Source of the DNA: Gp6-AA40 sp046765795
GTDB lineage: Bacteria; Acidobacteriota; Vicinamibacteria; Vicinamibacterales; UBA2999
Length of the DNA: 8,106 nt
Assembly: GCA_046765795.1 (NCBI GenBank)
Contig: JBKPRH010000098.1
Location: forward strand, 1-8,106
Direction of reading: 5' to 3'
The position numbers were made by a program, and so were the translations under genes. Each line of letters starts with the position of its first letter. The first letter of the stretch is position 1. Positions 1 to 6,005 of this stretch are shown here, in pieces. The notes under the pieces are model-generated. The model saw nothing but the letters and a program-made list of their open reading frames with translations. It was not told the DNA's origin and did no database searches.

Positions 1-229
1 CGCGTACCTCACGGACCTTGGCGACGTAGGTCGCCGTGCGATGGTTCAAGAAGATCGCGCGAATCGTCTCGACGATCTCCTGCCGGCCGTTCATCGTTGA
101 TCCGTCAAAACCAACGGAGCTGCCATCGTCGGCGAACACCGTGCCAAAGGCGTCCGCGTCCTGAACGTTCCACGCGCGAAGCAGCTGCTCGTACAACCTC
201 AGTGACTGGTTGAGTGTGTCCCGATCCAT
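1..229 (-). CDS. SnoaL-like / DUF4440 (SgcJ/EcaC-type) protein, N-terminal part
   Basis: The first 76 codons of a gene whose 3' end lies beyond the left edge. It starts at ATG (plus 227-229): MDRDTLNQSLRLYEQLLRAW. An N-terminal helix with a Trp at residue 20 is followed by NVQDADAFGTVFADDGSSV (21-39), FDGSTMNGRQEIVE and the start of the next strand, YVAKVREV. This order of helix, F-x-x-D-G/FDG strand and GRxEI helix is the start of the NTF2-like cone fold in the SnoaL/DUF4440 group often annotated SgcJ/EcaC family. Members are small alpha+beta proteins of about 120-150 residues. Most have no proven activity, and 'oxidoreductase' in the family name should not be read as a function here. It follows the membrane-protein gene by 10 bases with no evident Shine-Dalgarno, so it is probably the last or a later gene of that transcript. 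Family call fairly sure; function unknown. Confidence 0.8.
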   Translation of the reverse strand, partial: MDRDTLNQSLRLYEQLLRAWNVQDADAFGTVFADDGSSVGFDGSTMNGRQEIVETIRAIFLNHRTATYVAKVREVR

Positions 230-239
230 CGTGGATAGG

Positions 240-944
240 CTAACTCGTTCTGGCTACGAGTCGACGTCCGTAAGCCAGCGCGATTGAGAAGACGGTAGTG
301 CATGACATGCCGGAGGCGACGAAGCACAGGGCCCACTCCCACGCATCATCAACGCCGCCCCAAAAGCCCACCAAGGCCCCGGTGAAGGTTGCTGTCGGCA
401 CGTAATATCGCCACCCCCGCCAACCGGCTTTCTCGAAGATCCACCAGACAAGAAGCAAAGGTAAGCCAATCACGTACGCCACGGTCACAGCAAACGTCAT
501 GAACGCGGTTCCATGAACCAGATCGTCTTCCGCTATCGCGTAATACACAGAAAGAGCGCCCGAGGTCGGAACAGCTCCCAGCGGCGCAATCGCATAGGCC
601 AGCACTATCGGGGGAACATTGATCAACCGCCGGCCCCGATCAATCGCAGCTCCGATACACCACCATTGCACAGAGGCCAGAACGATAAACAACGCTGCGA
701 GCAGCCAGGACCACCGACACGCAGATGTGAGGCGCGCCAGTCCAGACACCTCGCCGAAGCCTCCGGCGATCGCTGTCACCACCAGGCTCGGAAGATTGGC
801 TACTTCGAGCGCGGCAACGCCAATCTCTTCGCCGCCGCGGAACGTGCTCCAGCCGTAGAGCGGCCGGCACGCCAACGTCCCCAGACCGCATCGTCGATGA
901 CTACGCCGCCGCGCTGGCGTTCTCGGTCGATCTCCTCGAGACAT
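240..944 (-). CDS. multi-pass membrane protein of unknown function, 3' portion of a probable frameshifted gene
   Basis: An open frame of 234 codons from ATG at 944 to TAG at 240. From about residue 27 (RPLYGWSTFRGGEEIGVAAL) onward it looks like a real membrane protein. Hydrophobic spans lie at about 80-101, 109-136, 146-169, 182-197 and 203-226. The first 26 residues (MSRGDRPRTPARRRSHRR...) are Arg-rich and unlike a natural N-terminus, and no Shine-Dalgarno precedes the ATG. A better N-terminus, with a hydrophobic leader, is encoded just upstream in another frame from TTG 1024. The intact gene therefore probably ran from 1024 to 240 and has lost one base (or gained two) at about 860-895. The region after IDRGRR (about 102) resembles a separate four-TM module, so a fusion of two small membrane proteins is also possible. 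Not recognised as a named family. It lies 39 bases after the lipoprotein gene and 10 before the SnoaL-like gene. Confidence 0.6.
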   Translation of the reverse strand: MSRGDRPRTPARRRSHRRCGLGTLACRPLYGWSTFRGGEEIGVAALEVANLPSLVVTAIAGGFGEVSGLARLTSACRWSWLLAALFIVLASVQWWCIGAAIDRGRRLINVPPIVLAYAIAPLGAVPTSGALSVYYAIAEDDLVHGTAFMTFAVTVAYVIGLPLLLVWWIFEKAGWRGWRYYVPTATFTGALVGFWGGVDDAWEWALCFVASGMSCTTVFSIALAYGRRLVARTS

Positions 945-1024
945 GAGGTCGACGCGGGCTCACGCAGCCACACGAACAACAGGCATGCGATTAGATTGGC
1001 GAGTGGGAGCGTTCTTCGGAACAA
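860..1024 (-). pseudogene. out-of-frame 5' fragment of the membrane-protein gene at 240-944
   Basis: From TTG at 1024 the minus strand reads MFRRTLPLANLIACLLFVWL, a basic start followed by a hydrophobic stretch as in a signal anchor. It continues REPASTSCLEEIDRERQRG and VVIDDAVWGRWRAGR, then becomes nonsense and stops at 800. The next frame picks up RPLYGWSTFRGGEEIG at the same place. Removing a one-base phase difference between about 860 and 895 gives one continuous protein of about 260 residues. A GGGG run on the minus strand (plus 879-882) is a possible slip site. A GGGGA tract lies 7 bases before the TTG and could be its ribosome binding site. The break could be a true mutation, an assembly error in a draft or metagenome contig, or less likely programmed frameshifting; the sequence alone cannot decide. 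Confidence 0.5.
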
Positions 1025-1028
1025 CCCA

Positions 1029-1050
1029 GTGTCCCCTGGTGATAGGACAC
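1029..1050 (-). repeat. inverted repeat GTGTCC-N10-GGACAC between lipoprotein and membrane-protein genes
   Basis: Perfect 6-base arms (plus 1029-1034 and 1045-1050) around a 10-base loop. It lies in the 39-base gap between the lipoprotein stop and the TTG at 1024 and covers the GGGGA tract in front of that TTG. It could be a small mRNA hairpin that hides the ribosome binding site, or a weak operator. There is no T-tract, so it is not an intrinsic terminator. Six-base arms can arise by chance. Confidence 0.35.
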
Positions 1051-1063
1051 CGGCGCGCGCATT

Positions 1064-1528
1064 TCAGGTGGAAGGCGTCAGGACGTAGACCGCATCCTCG
1101 AAGTCGGTCAGCTGCATGATGAAGTTGAATCGGACGATGAGCGACGTGCGCTCCAGCGTTGCACTCGCCCCCCAGGACCCGGCGGCGCTCCAGCCTTCCC
1201 AGTCGAGCGTGATGACGCCATTCGACTCTGTGAACCCTCCACGATAGTCTCCGATGCCTTCGTAACGAAGAACGAACGCACCGTTGTCATAGAGGATGAA
1301 GCGCGAACGCTTCGTGTAGTCGCGGACGGGGTCAGTCAGTTCATGGTCGAACACGAACGTACGCGATGGACCGGAGAGCGGCGGGAAGGCTCTCGGCGGC
1401 GAAGGGGTGGGAGCGGGTACTGGTTGCGGTTGCGGGATGACCGTTGGCGACGTTGGCGCGGAGCTCCCGCACGCCGAGCACAGCACGACGAGAAACACTG
1501 CAGCACCACGACGAACAGTGCTGTTCAT
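1064..1528 (-). CDS. small secreted lipoprotein with proline-rich linker, unknown function
   Basis: 154 residues from ATG 1528 to TGA 1064. The N-terminus is a short signal peptide (MNSTVRRGAAVFLVVLCSAC) with the lipid-anchor cysteine most likely at residue 20. The lipobox, LCSAC, is imperfect: position -3 is Cys, not Leu. A Pro/Thr/Ser-rich tether follows at about 22-53. The rest is a compact beta-rich domain (about 55-153) with many aromatic residues: RTFVFDHEL, FILYDNGAFVLRYEG, YRGGFTESNGVITLDWEGWS and VYVLTPST. It probably sits on the outer side of a membrane. This layout, a short lipoprotein with a proline tether and a small beta domain, is common and uncharacterised in Acidobacteriota. 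An extended -10 element lies 16 bases upstream, so it is likely transcribed on its own as well as by read-through from the peptidase gene, which ends 30 bases before it. Confidence 0.8.
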   Translation of the reverse strand: MNSTVRRGAAVFLVVLCSACGSSAPTSPTVIPQPQPVPAPTPSPPRAFPPLSGPSRTFVFDHELTDPVRDYTKRSRFILYDNGAFVLRYEGIGDYRGGFTESNGVITLDWEGWSAAGSWGASATLERTSLIVRFNFIMQLTDFEDAVYVLTPST

Positions 1529-1542
1529 AACCCTGACGCGCA

Positions 1543-1554
1543 GAATCCTAGCAC
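1543..1554 (-). promoter_or_regulatory. probable sigma-70 extended -10 element for the lipoprotein gene
   Basis: The minus strand reads GTGCTAGGATTC. TAGGAT (plus 1545-1550) matches the -10 consensus TATAAT at four of six positions and is preceded by TGC, the TGn extension. No convincing -35 box lies 16-18 bases upstream, as is usual for extended -10 promoters. The identical 12-mer precedes the gene at 7184-7768. A start site about 7 bases downstream would leave a leader of only about 10 bases before the ATG. The element sits right behind the TAG of the peptidase gene. Confidence 0.55.
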
Positions 1555-1558
1555 ACCT

Positions 1559-3025
1559 CTATTTCGCGCTTTTTCGAGGAATCGTCCCCTCGTGCATAGC
1601 GGCTTGCCAGGCGAACGTGGCCATGACGATGGCCGATTGCTTCAGCGCGTCCTCGGTCATGCGCTCGGGAAAATCGGCGTTCGTGTGACGCGTGCGTTCG
1701 TCGTAGGCGGTGAAGTCCTTGATCACATTGAAGCCCGGGAGTCCGGCTTCATTGAACGGCACGTGATCGGTCGAGCCGATGCCTTCGATGATGTTGCGCG
1801 TCGTACCGAGATCCTGCAGCGGTGCGAGCCAGCGATCGAAGATCGCCTTGGCTTGCGCATTCCCTTCCATGTAGAAGCCCAGCGTCCGGCCACTGCCCGG
1901 ATCGTCATTCAGATACACGGCCAGGTGATCTCGAGCGGCCGGTGTCGCGTAGTGTTGCGCAACGTGAGCACGAGCGCCGAGTAGGCCCTGCTCTTCACCG
2001 CTCCATAACGCCACGCGTATAGTCCGCCTCGGTTCGCCGCCGATCGCGCGCAGGATGCGCATCGCCTCCATCACCGCCACAGCGCCATCGGCGTTGTCAG
2101 TGGCGCCACTCGCGGTATGCCACGAATCGAGGTGTCCGCCGATCAGCACAACCTGCTCGCGCAGCGCCGGATCGCGACCCGGGATCTCGGCGATGACGTT
2201 GTAGCTGTTGCGGTCCTCCTCAAAGTAGCGCGTCCGCAGTTCGACGCGCAGCGACACCGGACGTCCTTCCGCGGCCAATCGCGCGATCACGTTGTATTGC
2301 TCACCAGCCACGACGATCGTGGGGACCGCGTCGGTGGGCGTGGTGCGAGTGCCGGTGACGCCGACGGTGCCGTCGCGGTACGCGCTCGGCCGCAGTGCGA
2401 CGGCGACTCCCATTTTCTTGAGCAGCTCTGTCAGGTCGTTGACCGATGGTGATCGGCGGGGCCCGGGGAGTGTCGGGTTGCCTGTGGCAACCGAACGGTC
2501 GTCGAGGCCGGGCTGGGGCCGATCGCGAACGACGAACTCCGCCTGCGGAAGATGCGTGAGGACGATGGCACCGCGAAGCTGACCGCCCATCGCCTCGATC
2601 TGCGTAGCTGACTTGTCGCCGATATAGACCACGCGTCCGCTGATCGCGCCGTTGGTTGATGGAGACCACGCGTCGGCATAGGCGATGAGCGGCATGTACC
2701 GTGGTTCGGTCATCGCCACTGACACGTGTTCGAGCTGCCACCCGCGGCCGAACTCGTATGGCTCGAGGTGCGGATTGGTGAGGCCCCATTCCCCGAAGCG
2801 GTCGCGTGCCCAGCGTGCGGCCTGCATGTGGGCCGGCGATCCTGTCAGTCGTGCGCCGATCTCGTCGGTGAGCGTTCGATACAAGGCGAGCGCGCGCGAA
2901 CGCTGCAGTCCTTCCGCGCGTATGCGCGCCACCATGTCGCCGGCCTCGCGTTGCTGCCCGGCGACAAACGTAACTCCGATCAGCGGCATCGAGACGAGAA
3001 GCAGAACCAGGCGACGATGCATCAT
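1559..3025 (-). CDS. exported M28 family zinc metallopeptidase with PA-like insert
   Basis: About 488 residues. A signal peptide (MHRRLVLLLVSMPLIGVTFV, cleavage near VAG-QQ at about 24) sends it out of the cytoplasm. Residues about 30-110 form the N-terminal cap. About 115-265 resemble a protease-associated insert (GRVVYIGDKSATQIEAMGGQ, GAIVLTHLP). About 275-475 are the M28 catalytic domain. Expected di-zinc ligands are present: His299 (GGHLDSW), Asp311 (GATDNADG), Glu346 (WSGEEQGLLG), Asp376 (LNDDPGSG) and His422 (GSTDHVPF), with Asp301 and Glu345 as catalytic residues (numbering from TTG 3028; subtract one for ATG 3025). It should release N-terminal residues from peptides or act as a carboxypeptidase of the Q-type; substrate unknown. 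Starts run TTG-ATG-ATG at 3028, 3025 and 3022. AAGGG upstream favours an ATG, with 3022 having the better spacing. The ATG at 3025 overlaps the GNAT stop (TGATG), implying coupled translation. Confidence 0.93.
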   Translation of the reverse strand: MMHRRLVLLLVSMPLIGVTFVAGQQREAGDMVARIRAEGLQRSRALALYRTLTDEIGARLTGSPAHMQAARWARDRFGEWGLTNPHLEPYEFGRGWQLEHVSVAMTEPRYMPLIAYADAWSPSTNGAISGRVVYIGDKSATQIEAMGGQLRGAIVLTHLPQAEFVVRDRPQPGLDDRSVATGNPTLPGPRRSPSVNDLTELLKKMGVAVALRPSAYRDGTVGVTGTRTTPTDAVPTIVVAGEQYNVIARLAAEGRPVSLRVELRTRYFEEDRNSYNVIAEIPGRDPALREQVVLIGGHLDSWHTASGATDNADGAVAVMEAMRILRAIGGEPRRTIRVALWSGEEQGLLGARAHVAQHYATPAARDHLAVYLNDDPGSGRTLGFYMEGNAQAKAIFDRWLAPLQDLGTTRNIIEGIGSTDHVPFNEAGLPGFNVIKDFTAYDERTRHTNADFPERMTEDALKQSAIVMATFAWQAAMHEGTIPRKSAK

Positions 3026-3477
3026 CAATCCCTTCTATCGAAAGTCCGCTCGAGGTCGATCTCGTCCTCTCGGCGCGCGGTCACCACAAAGCCATGGCGC
3101 TCGTAAAACCGCAGCGCACGATTGAGCCGAAACGTGTGCAGCCGGATTGGTAAGCCGACGATCCGGGCGCGTTCGATCTCGTTCAGAAGCAGGAACGATC
3201 CGAGACCACGGTTCTGAAACCGCGGCAGAACCACGAGCTCATTCACCCGGACGTGGTCACGGCAAATAGACGAGGAGACGGTCGCCACCGGTTCACCGTG
3301 CAGTTCGACGATCCGAAACGGAAGGCTCGCGACCTTCTCAGCGAAGCGGACACCGTGGATGGAGTCATCCCACCCACCAAACTGCAGCGCCAAGATTTCT
3401 CGGTACGCGTCGCGGGCGAGCGACATCAGGAATGGCGCGTCAGCGGCCGTCGCCTCTCGCACGATCACGTCCTCCAT
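3025..3477 (-). CDS. GNAT family N-acetyltransferase
   Basis: 150 residues from ATG 3477 to TGA 3025; a GTG one codon upstream (3480) is possible. The acetyl-CoA binding motif A is clear: NELVVLPRFQNRGLGSFLL (about 80-97), with the Q-x-x-G-x-G loop QNRGLG contacting the pyrophosphate. Motif B, RALRFYERHGF (about 120-130), follows and then the last strand. The opening VIVREATAADAPFLMSLARD is the usual first strand and helix. It should transfer an acetyl group from acetyl-CoA to an amine; the acceptor cannot be told from sequence. It is cytoplasmic and of normal single-domain length. AAGGAA lies 7 bases before the ATG. The stop overlaps the start of the M28 peptidase gene, so the two are translated together, although one enzyme is cytoplasmic and the other exported. 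Confidence 0.9.
   Translation of the reverse strand: MEDVIVREATAADAPFLMSLARDAYREILALQFGGWDDSIHGVRFAEKVASLPFRIVELHGEPVATVSSSICRDHVRVNELVVLPRFQNRGLGSFLLLNEIERARIVGLPIRLHTFRLNRALRFYERHGFVVTARREDEIDLERTFDRRD
3030..3034 (-). promoter_or_regulatory. ribosome binding site AAGGG for the M28 peptidase gene
   Basis: AAGGG lies 4 bases before the ATG at 3025 and 7 before the ATG at 3022, and only 1 base before the TTG at 3028. This argues against the TTG as start. It lies inside the last codons of the GNAT gene, so ribosomes ending that gene can reload here. Confidence 0.55.
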
Positions 3478-3484
3478 CACGATG

Positions 3485-3490
3485 TTCCTT
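3485..3490 (-). promoter_or_regulatory. ribosome binding site AAGGAA for the GNAT gene
   Basis: AAGGAA lies in the gap behind the DUF1963 gene. It is 7 bases from the ATG at 3477 and 4 from the GTG at 3480, which favours the ATG as start. Confidence 0.6.
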
Positions 3491-3500
3491 CAGAACAATG

Positions 3501-4364
3501 CTAGTAGAACTGCGAACACGCGGCGATCGATCCATCGGGGCGCACGAATATATACAGAGAGCCCATGTCCCCGATCATCAGGTCGTTCTCATGTGACCAG
3601 CCACGCGGCTCTGCGACATTGACAAACGGATGACGCTGGTCATATGGAACAGAAATGGAGCCAAGTGCGCCGATGAATGTGCCGTCGATATCGGGAACAT
3701 CCTGAATGAACTTCGGCAGGCCGCCAATCTTGGTGCCTTCAAACACCGCATCGTCCCAGTCGTCAGTACGATGCAGATGCGCGTGATACGGAGCGAGCGG
3801 TTCTTCGACGGCCGACACCTGGGCCACAAGCGGCGCACTGGTCAGCGACCACCACTCGAAGACAAGACGCTCAGGCTCCTCGACCAGCGCGTCTTCATCA
3901 CCAAAGACGAGAAGCACGTCGCCCGGCAACTCGGGCAGGATGTCTCGTGAATCGGCGAAACAGAGTTGTCCAATAAAGCGCAGTGGCTCGCCGTCCTTGT
4001 CGTGTGGCCAGGCGACAGCGGACGGGCGGTACGGGAGCCCACCGATCTTTGTGACAGCGCGATTGGTGGGCTCACCCATCGCCCACACCATCACATCAGT
4101 CGGAACGCGGCGAACGGGACGTTCTCCGGCCGCGATCGCTTCTGCCCTCAGCTGTTCATTGACAGCGACCGGACCAGGACCGACGACGATGTCCCACTTG
4201 GGATTCATCAGATGGATATGGGCCTCGACGGCGTGATCGTCGGCGTACGCCTGCGGCAACTCCTGCCGTCGTTTGAGGACGTAGTCACGCGCATCAGCAC
4301 GCAGGCGCGACAGCGGAAACTGCGCGACCCAATGTGCGAGGTCCAGCCGTTCGTGAACGCCCAT
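3501..4364 (-). CDS. DUF1963 (YwqG-like) domain protein
   Basis: 287 residues from ATG 4364 to TAG 3501. The start is set by AGGAGA 3 bases upstream. The frame stays open to 4583, but that part overlaps the upstream membrane-protein gene and is not protein-like. Residues 1-90 are a charged, helical N-terminal region (MGVHERLDLAHWVAQFPLSR). The DUF1963 core runs from about 103 to the end. TKIGGLPYRPSAVAWP (105-120) is followed by PLRFIGQLCFAD (127-138), GDVLLVFGDE (148-157), a second TKIGGLP (211-217), then GDMGSLYIFVRPDGSI (265-280) and an aromatic C-terminus. Both KIGGLP motifs and the IGQLCFAD strand are family hallmarks. The family is widespread, often cytoplasmic, and of unknown biochemical role, sometimes linked to SMI1/KNR4-type neighbours or polymorphic toxin loci; none are visible here. 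It sits 26 bases after the DUF6010-like gene and 20 to 23 before the GNAT gene. Confidence 0.9.
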   Translation of the reverse strand: MGVHERLDLAHWVAQFPLSRLRADARDYVLKRRQELPQAYADDHAVEAHIHLMNPKWDIVVGPGPVAVNEQLRAEAIAAGERPVRRVPTDVMVWAMGEPTNRAVTKIGGLPYRPSAVAWPHDKDGEPLRFIGQLCFADSRDILPELPGDVLLVFGDEDALVEEPERLVFEWWSLTSAPLVAQVSAVEEPLAPYHAHLHRTDDWDDAVFEGTKIGGLPKFIQDVPDIDGTFIGALGSISVPYDQRHPFVNVAEPRGWSHENDLMIGDMGSLYIFVRPDGSIAACSQFY

Positions 4365-4367
4365 GAC

Positions 4368-4373
4368 TCTCCT
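4368..4373 (-). promoter_or_regulatory. ribosome binding site AGGAGA fixing the DUF1963 start
   Basis: A strong AGGAGA ends 3 bases before the ATG at 4364. It rules against the longer open frame that reaches 4583 inside the neighbouring gene. Confidence 0.7.
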
Positions 4374-4390
4374 AAACGCGTGCGGAGAGT

Positions 4391-4801
4391 CTATCCAGAT
4401 TGCGTGGCGTGCGTACGCCCGCTCTTGAGCAACCACGCCAAGTATGCGGCTGCGGTCACATCGTAGGCGCCGCAGAACTCGGGCCACCACTGTGGCACGC
4501 CGGGATTCGAGATGAGGCCAGCATGGATGAAGTCGAAAATGCCATGGCCCGCGAGGGCAACGACCACAACCCAGAGTGACCACCTGAATCCGATGACCGC
4601 GAGTCCGACGAACACCGCGCCAGCGATCAACTCACGAACCAGCGCATCTGTGGACTCGCCCATGACCGCGAAGAGCGCGTAGAGGAAGGCGATGACGATC
4701 GTCACCACTGGATAGAAGGCGCGGTCGCGATCGAGACCGACGCCAGTGGCGAAGACGCCCACTGCCGACGCGAGTAACACTCCGATAAGCAGTGCCGTCA
4801 T
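4391..4801 (-). CDS. small integral membrane protein, DUF6010-like
   Basis: 136 residues from ATG 4801 to its stop at 4391. Hydrophobic spans at about 2-21, 29-47, 55-71, 74-94 and 112-125 suggest four or five membrane helices. Distinctive patches are GLDRDRAFYPVVTIVIAF (22-39), a GHGIFDFIH segment (85-93) with His86, Asp90 and His93 on one helix, and NPGVPQWWPEFCGAYD (99-114). From memory these match the small membrane family DUF6010, for which I know of no function. The His/Asp cluster might bind a metal or cofactor; this is inference. It is 8 bases from the end of the methyltransferase gene with no Shine-Dalgarno in the gap, so its translation probably depends on re-initiation after that gene. 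Confidence 0.75.
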   Translation of the reverse strand: MTALLIGVLLASAVGVFATGVGLDRDRAFYPVVTIVIAFLYALFAVMGESTDALVRELIAGAVFVGLAVIGFRWSLWVVVVALAGHGIFDFIHAGLISNPGVPQWWPEFCGAYDVTAAAYLAWLLKSGRTHATQSG

Positions 4802-4809
4802 CGGACGAT

Positions 4810-5424
4810 TCAGGTTGCCGAGTGCATGACCATGCTGCCGAACGAAGCCACTCTCTCGACGTTTGAGAATCCGGCGGCCAGGAGCGCAGCCCGTTGTTCG
4901 GCCATCGTCATGTAGAGGTGCTCATTCTGGAGACCACCATTACCGAAGTAGTGGTCGCTCACCAAGTAGGAGCCGCCAGGCCTGAGGACCTTGCGAACCG
5001 CGGCGTGCAGCGCGGGAGCGTGTCGCTTGTGACGCAGCTCGTGAACGGCCTGATTCGTCACCACCACATCGAATAGCCCCAGTCCCACCGGCCACTCGTC
5101 GTCTCTGAAGTTGCGATGCATAAAGCGCACATGCTCGGCACGGGAACCGAGCCGCTGCCGCGCCAAGTCGTGCATCGCCGCCGAGAAATCCAGCAGCGTC
5201 AGCTGAAGGTCCGGCATGACATCGAGAAGGTGCGCGGCCAGGAAGCCCGGACCAGAGCCCAGGTCCAGGACGACGAGATTGCCGTTGCCCAGACGCTGTA
5301 GCTCACGACTGAAGGTCTCGAAGATCTCAGCACGACCGGGACGGGCCTGCGCGGTCCGCTCCCACTCTCCTGCGTGCTGAGCATCACGAAAATCAATCGG
5401 GGTGGGAACGTCCGCGTCAATCAT
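4810..5424 (-). CDS. class I SAM-dependent methyltransferase
   Basis: 204 residues from ATG 5424 to TGA 4810. Motif I for S-adenosylmethionine binding is VVLDLGSGPGFLAAHLLD (51-68). The acidic residue after strand 2 that holds the ribose is Asp79 in LQLTLLDFSAAM (73-84). Motif II is FDVVVTNQAVHEL (118-130), and post II is VRKVLRPGGSYLVSDHYF (143-160). This is the Rossmann-like core of methyltransferase families 11/12/25. The C-terminal part (AEQRAALLAAGFSNVERV) is the usual last helix and strand. Substrate unknown; the short N-terminal cap (1-48) gives no clue. It is cytoplasmic. The start overlaps the stop of the SRPBCC gene as ATGA, so translation is coupled. A small-molecule substrate bound by the SRPBCC partner is possible but unproven. 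Confidence 0.92.
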   Translation of the reverse strand: MIDADVPTPIDFRDAQHAGEWERTAQARPGRAEIFETFSRELQRLGNGNLVVLDLGSGPGFLAAHLLDVMPDLQLTLLDFSAAMHDLARQRLGSRAEHVRFMHRNFRDDEWPVGLGLFDVVVTNQAVHELRHKRHAPALHAAVRKVLRPGGSYLVSDHYFGNGGLQNEHLYMTMAEQRAALLAAGFSNVERVASFGSMVMHSAT

Positions 5425-5876
5425 TGGTCGCCGGCCGGTGTTCGACCCGTCCTCTCCGCGGCCTCCATCGAGGCGGCGAGTTTTTCCATTCCGGCATCGA
5501 GGTTCGCACCGAAACCCGTCTGAATTTGCTCTCTATACTGATCTGCGGCGCTGCCTGAGAGGAAGATACGCTGCGTGAGCTTCACCCGTCGCTCGGATAC
5601 GGCGCTGAAATGCCATTCGAAGCGGAGAGTTGCTCGATCCAACGGCATGTCGATGGTGAATGAGCGGCCACTCTGCACGTCACGGATCCACCACACGATC
5701 GGCTCCTGCCCGGGCATCAACGTCTTTCCTGGAGTGCCATCCACAAATGGACCGTCGAGCACGAACCTGGCCGGAGGATCGTTCCACGTGGCGATGTCAG
5801 TCCGAAACCTCCACGCGAATGCCAGTGGCACATCCGCCTCGATCGACTGTTCAAGAACGACGTCCTGGTCAGCCAT
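5421..5876 (-). CDS. SRPBCC (START/Bet v1-like) family protein
   Basis: 151 residues from ATG 5876 to TGA 5421; a GTG seven codons upstream (5897) is also in frame. Neither has a good ribosome binding site. The ATG is preferred because MADQDVVLEQSIEADVPLAF puts the first strand at the usual distance from the N-terminus. Core features are SIEADVPLAFAWRFRTDIATW (strand and helix opening the cavity), DPPARFVLDGPFVDGTPG, FTIDMPLDRATLRFEWHFS (strands), VKLTQRIFLSG, and a long C-terminal helix from about 120 to 142 (FGANLDAGMEKLAASME) that closes the pocket. This fold binds hydrophobic ligands or acts as a cyclase/dehydratase; most stand-alone members are uncharacterised. It is the first gene of the six-gene run. 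The coupled methyltransferase downstream is its closest partner by gene order. Confidence 0.85.
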   Translation of the reverse strand: MADQDVVLEQSIEADVPLAFAWRFRTDIATWNDPPARFVLDGPFVDGTPGKTLMPGQEPIVWWIRDVQSGRSFTIDMPLDRATLRFEWHFSAVSERRVKLTQRIFLSGSAADQYREQIQTGFGANLDAGMEKLAASMEAAERTGRTPAGDQ

Positions 5877-5966
5877 TGTCTGGTGATTCCGCTTCACACA
5901 ATCGCCGCGGCGGTTCGCGTCGCACCTGCGTTTCGGAGAGATACTCCGCGCCTCCCTTTGCTACTT

Positions 5967-5978
5967 GGCTCGAAAGCC
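5967..5978 (-). repeat. short hairpin with TTCG tetraloop in the 129-base gap before the SRPBCC gene
   Basis: The minus strand reads GGCT-TTCG-AGCC, a 4-base stem closed by a TTCG loop, one of the most stable tetraloops in RNA. It lies 28 bases past the stop of the pilin-like gene and about 90 before the SRPBCC start. No T-tract follows, so it is not a textbook terminator. It may protect the 3' end of the upstream mRNA, or be chance. Nothing else convincing was seen in 5877-6005, and no clear promoter. Confidence 0.3.
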
Positions 5979-6005
5979 GGATGTCTGAAAGCGTTTGCGC
6001 CTCAC

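Noticed and set aside
513..1088. 191-codon plus-strand open frame
   Set aside because: It is antisense to the membrane-protein locus, Arg/Pro/Ser-rich with no domain, and has low-complexity composition typical of reversed GC-rich coding DNA.
1343..1984. 213-codon plus-strand open frame
   Set aside because: It runs antisense across both the lipoprotein and the M28 catalytic domain; the Arg/Trp-rich start (RRRRGGSG...) is the reverse of the proline linker.
2715..2735. Palindrome around CACGTG in the peptidase gene
   Set aside because: It lies within conserved coding sequence, and an 8-base palindrome is expected by chance in 8 kb.
2301..2789. 162-codon minus-strand frame within the peptidase gene
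   Set aside because: It is a shifted-frame shadow of the PA-like region, dominated by Arg, His and Pro; the peptidase frame there is intact.
4365..4583. 73-codon N-terminal extension of the DUF1963 gene
   Set aside because: It overlaps the DUF6010-like gene in another frame, has no protein character, and a strong AGGAGA marks the internal ATG at 4364.
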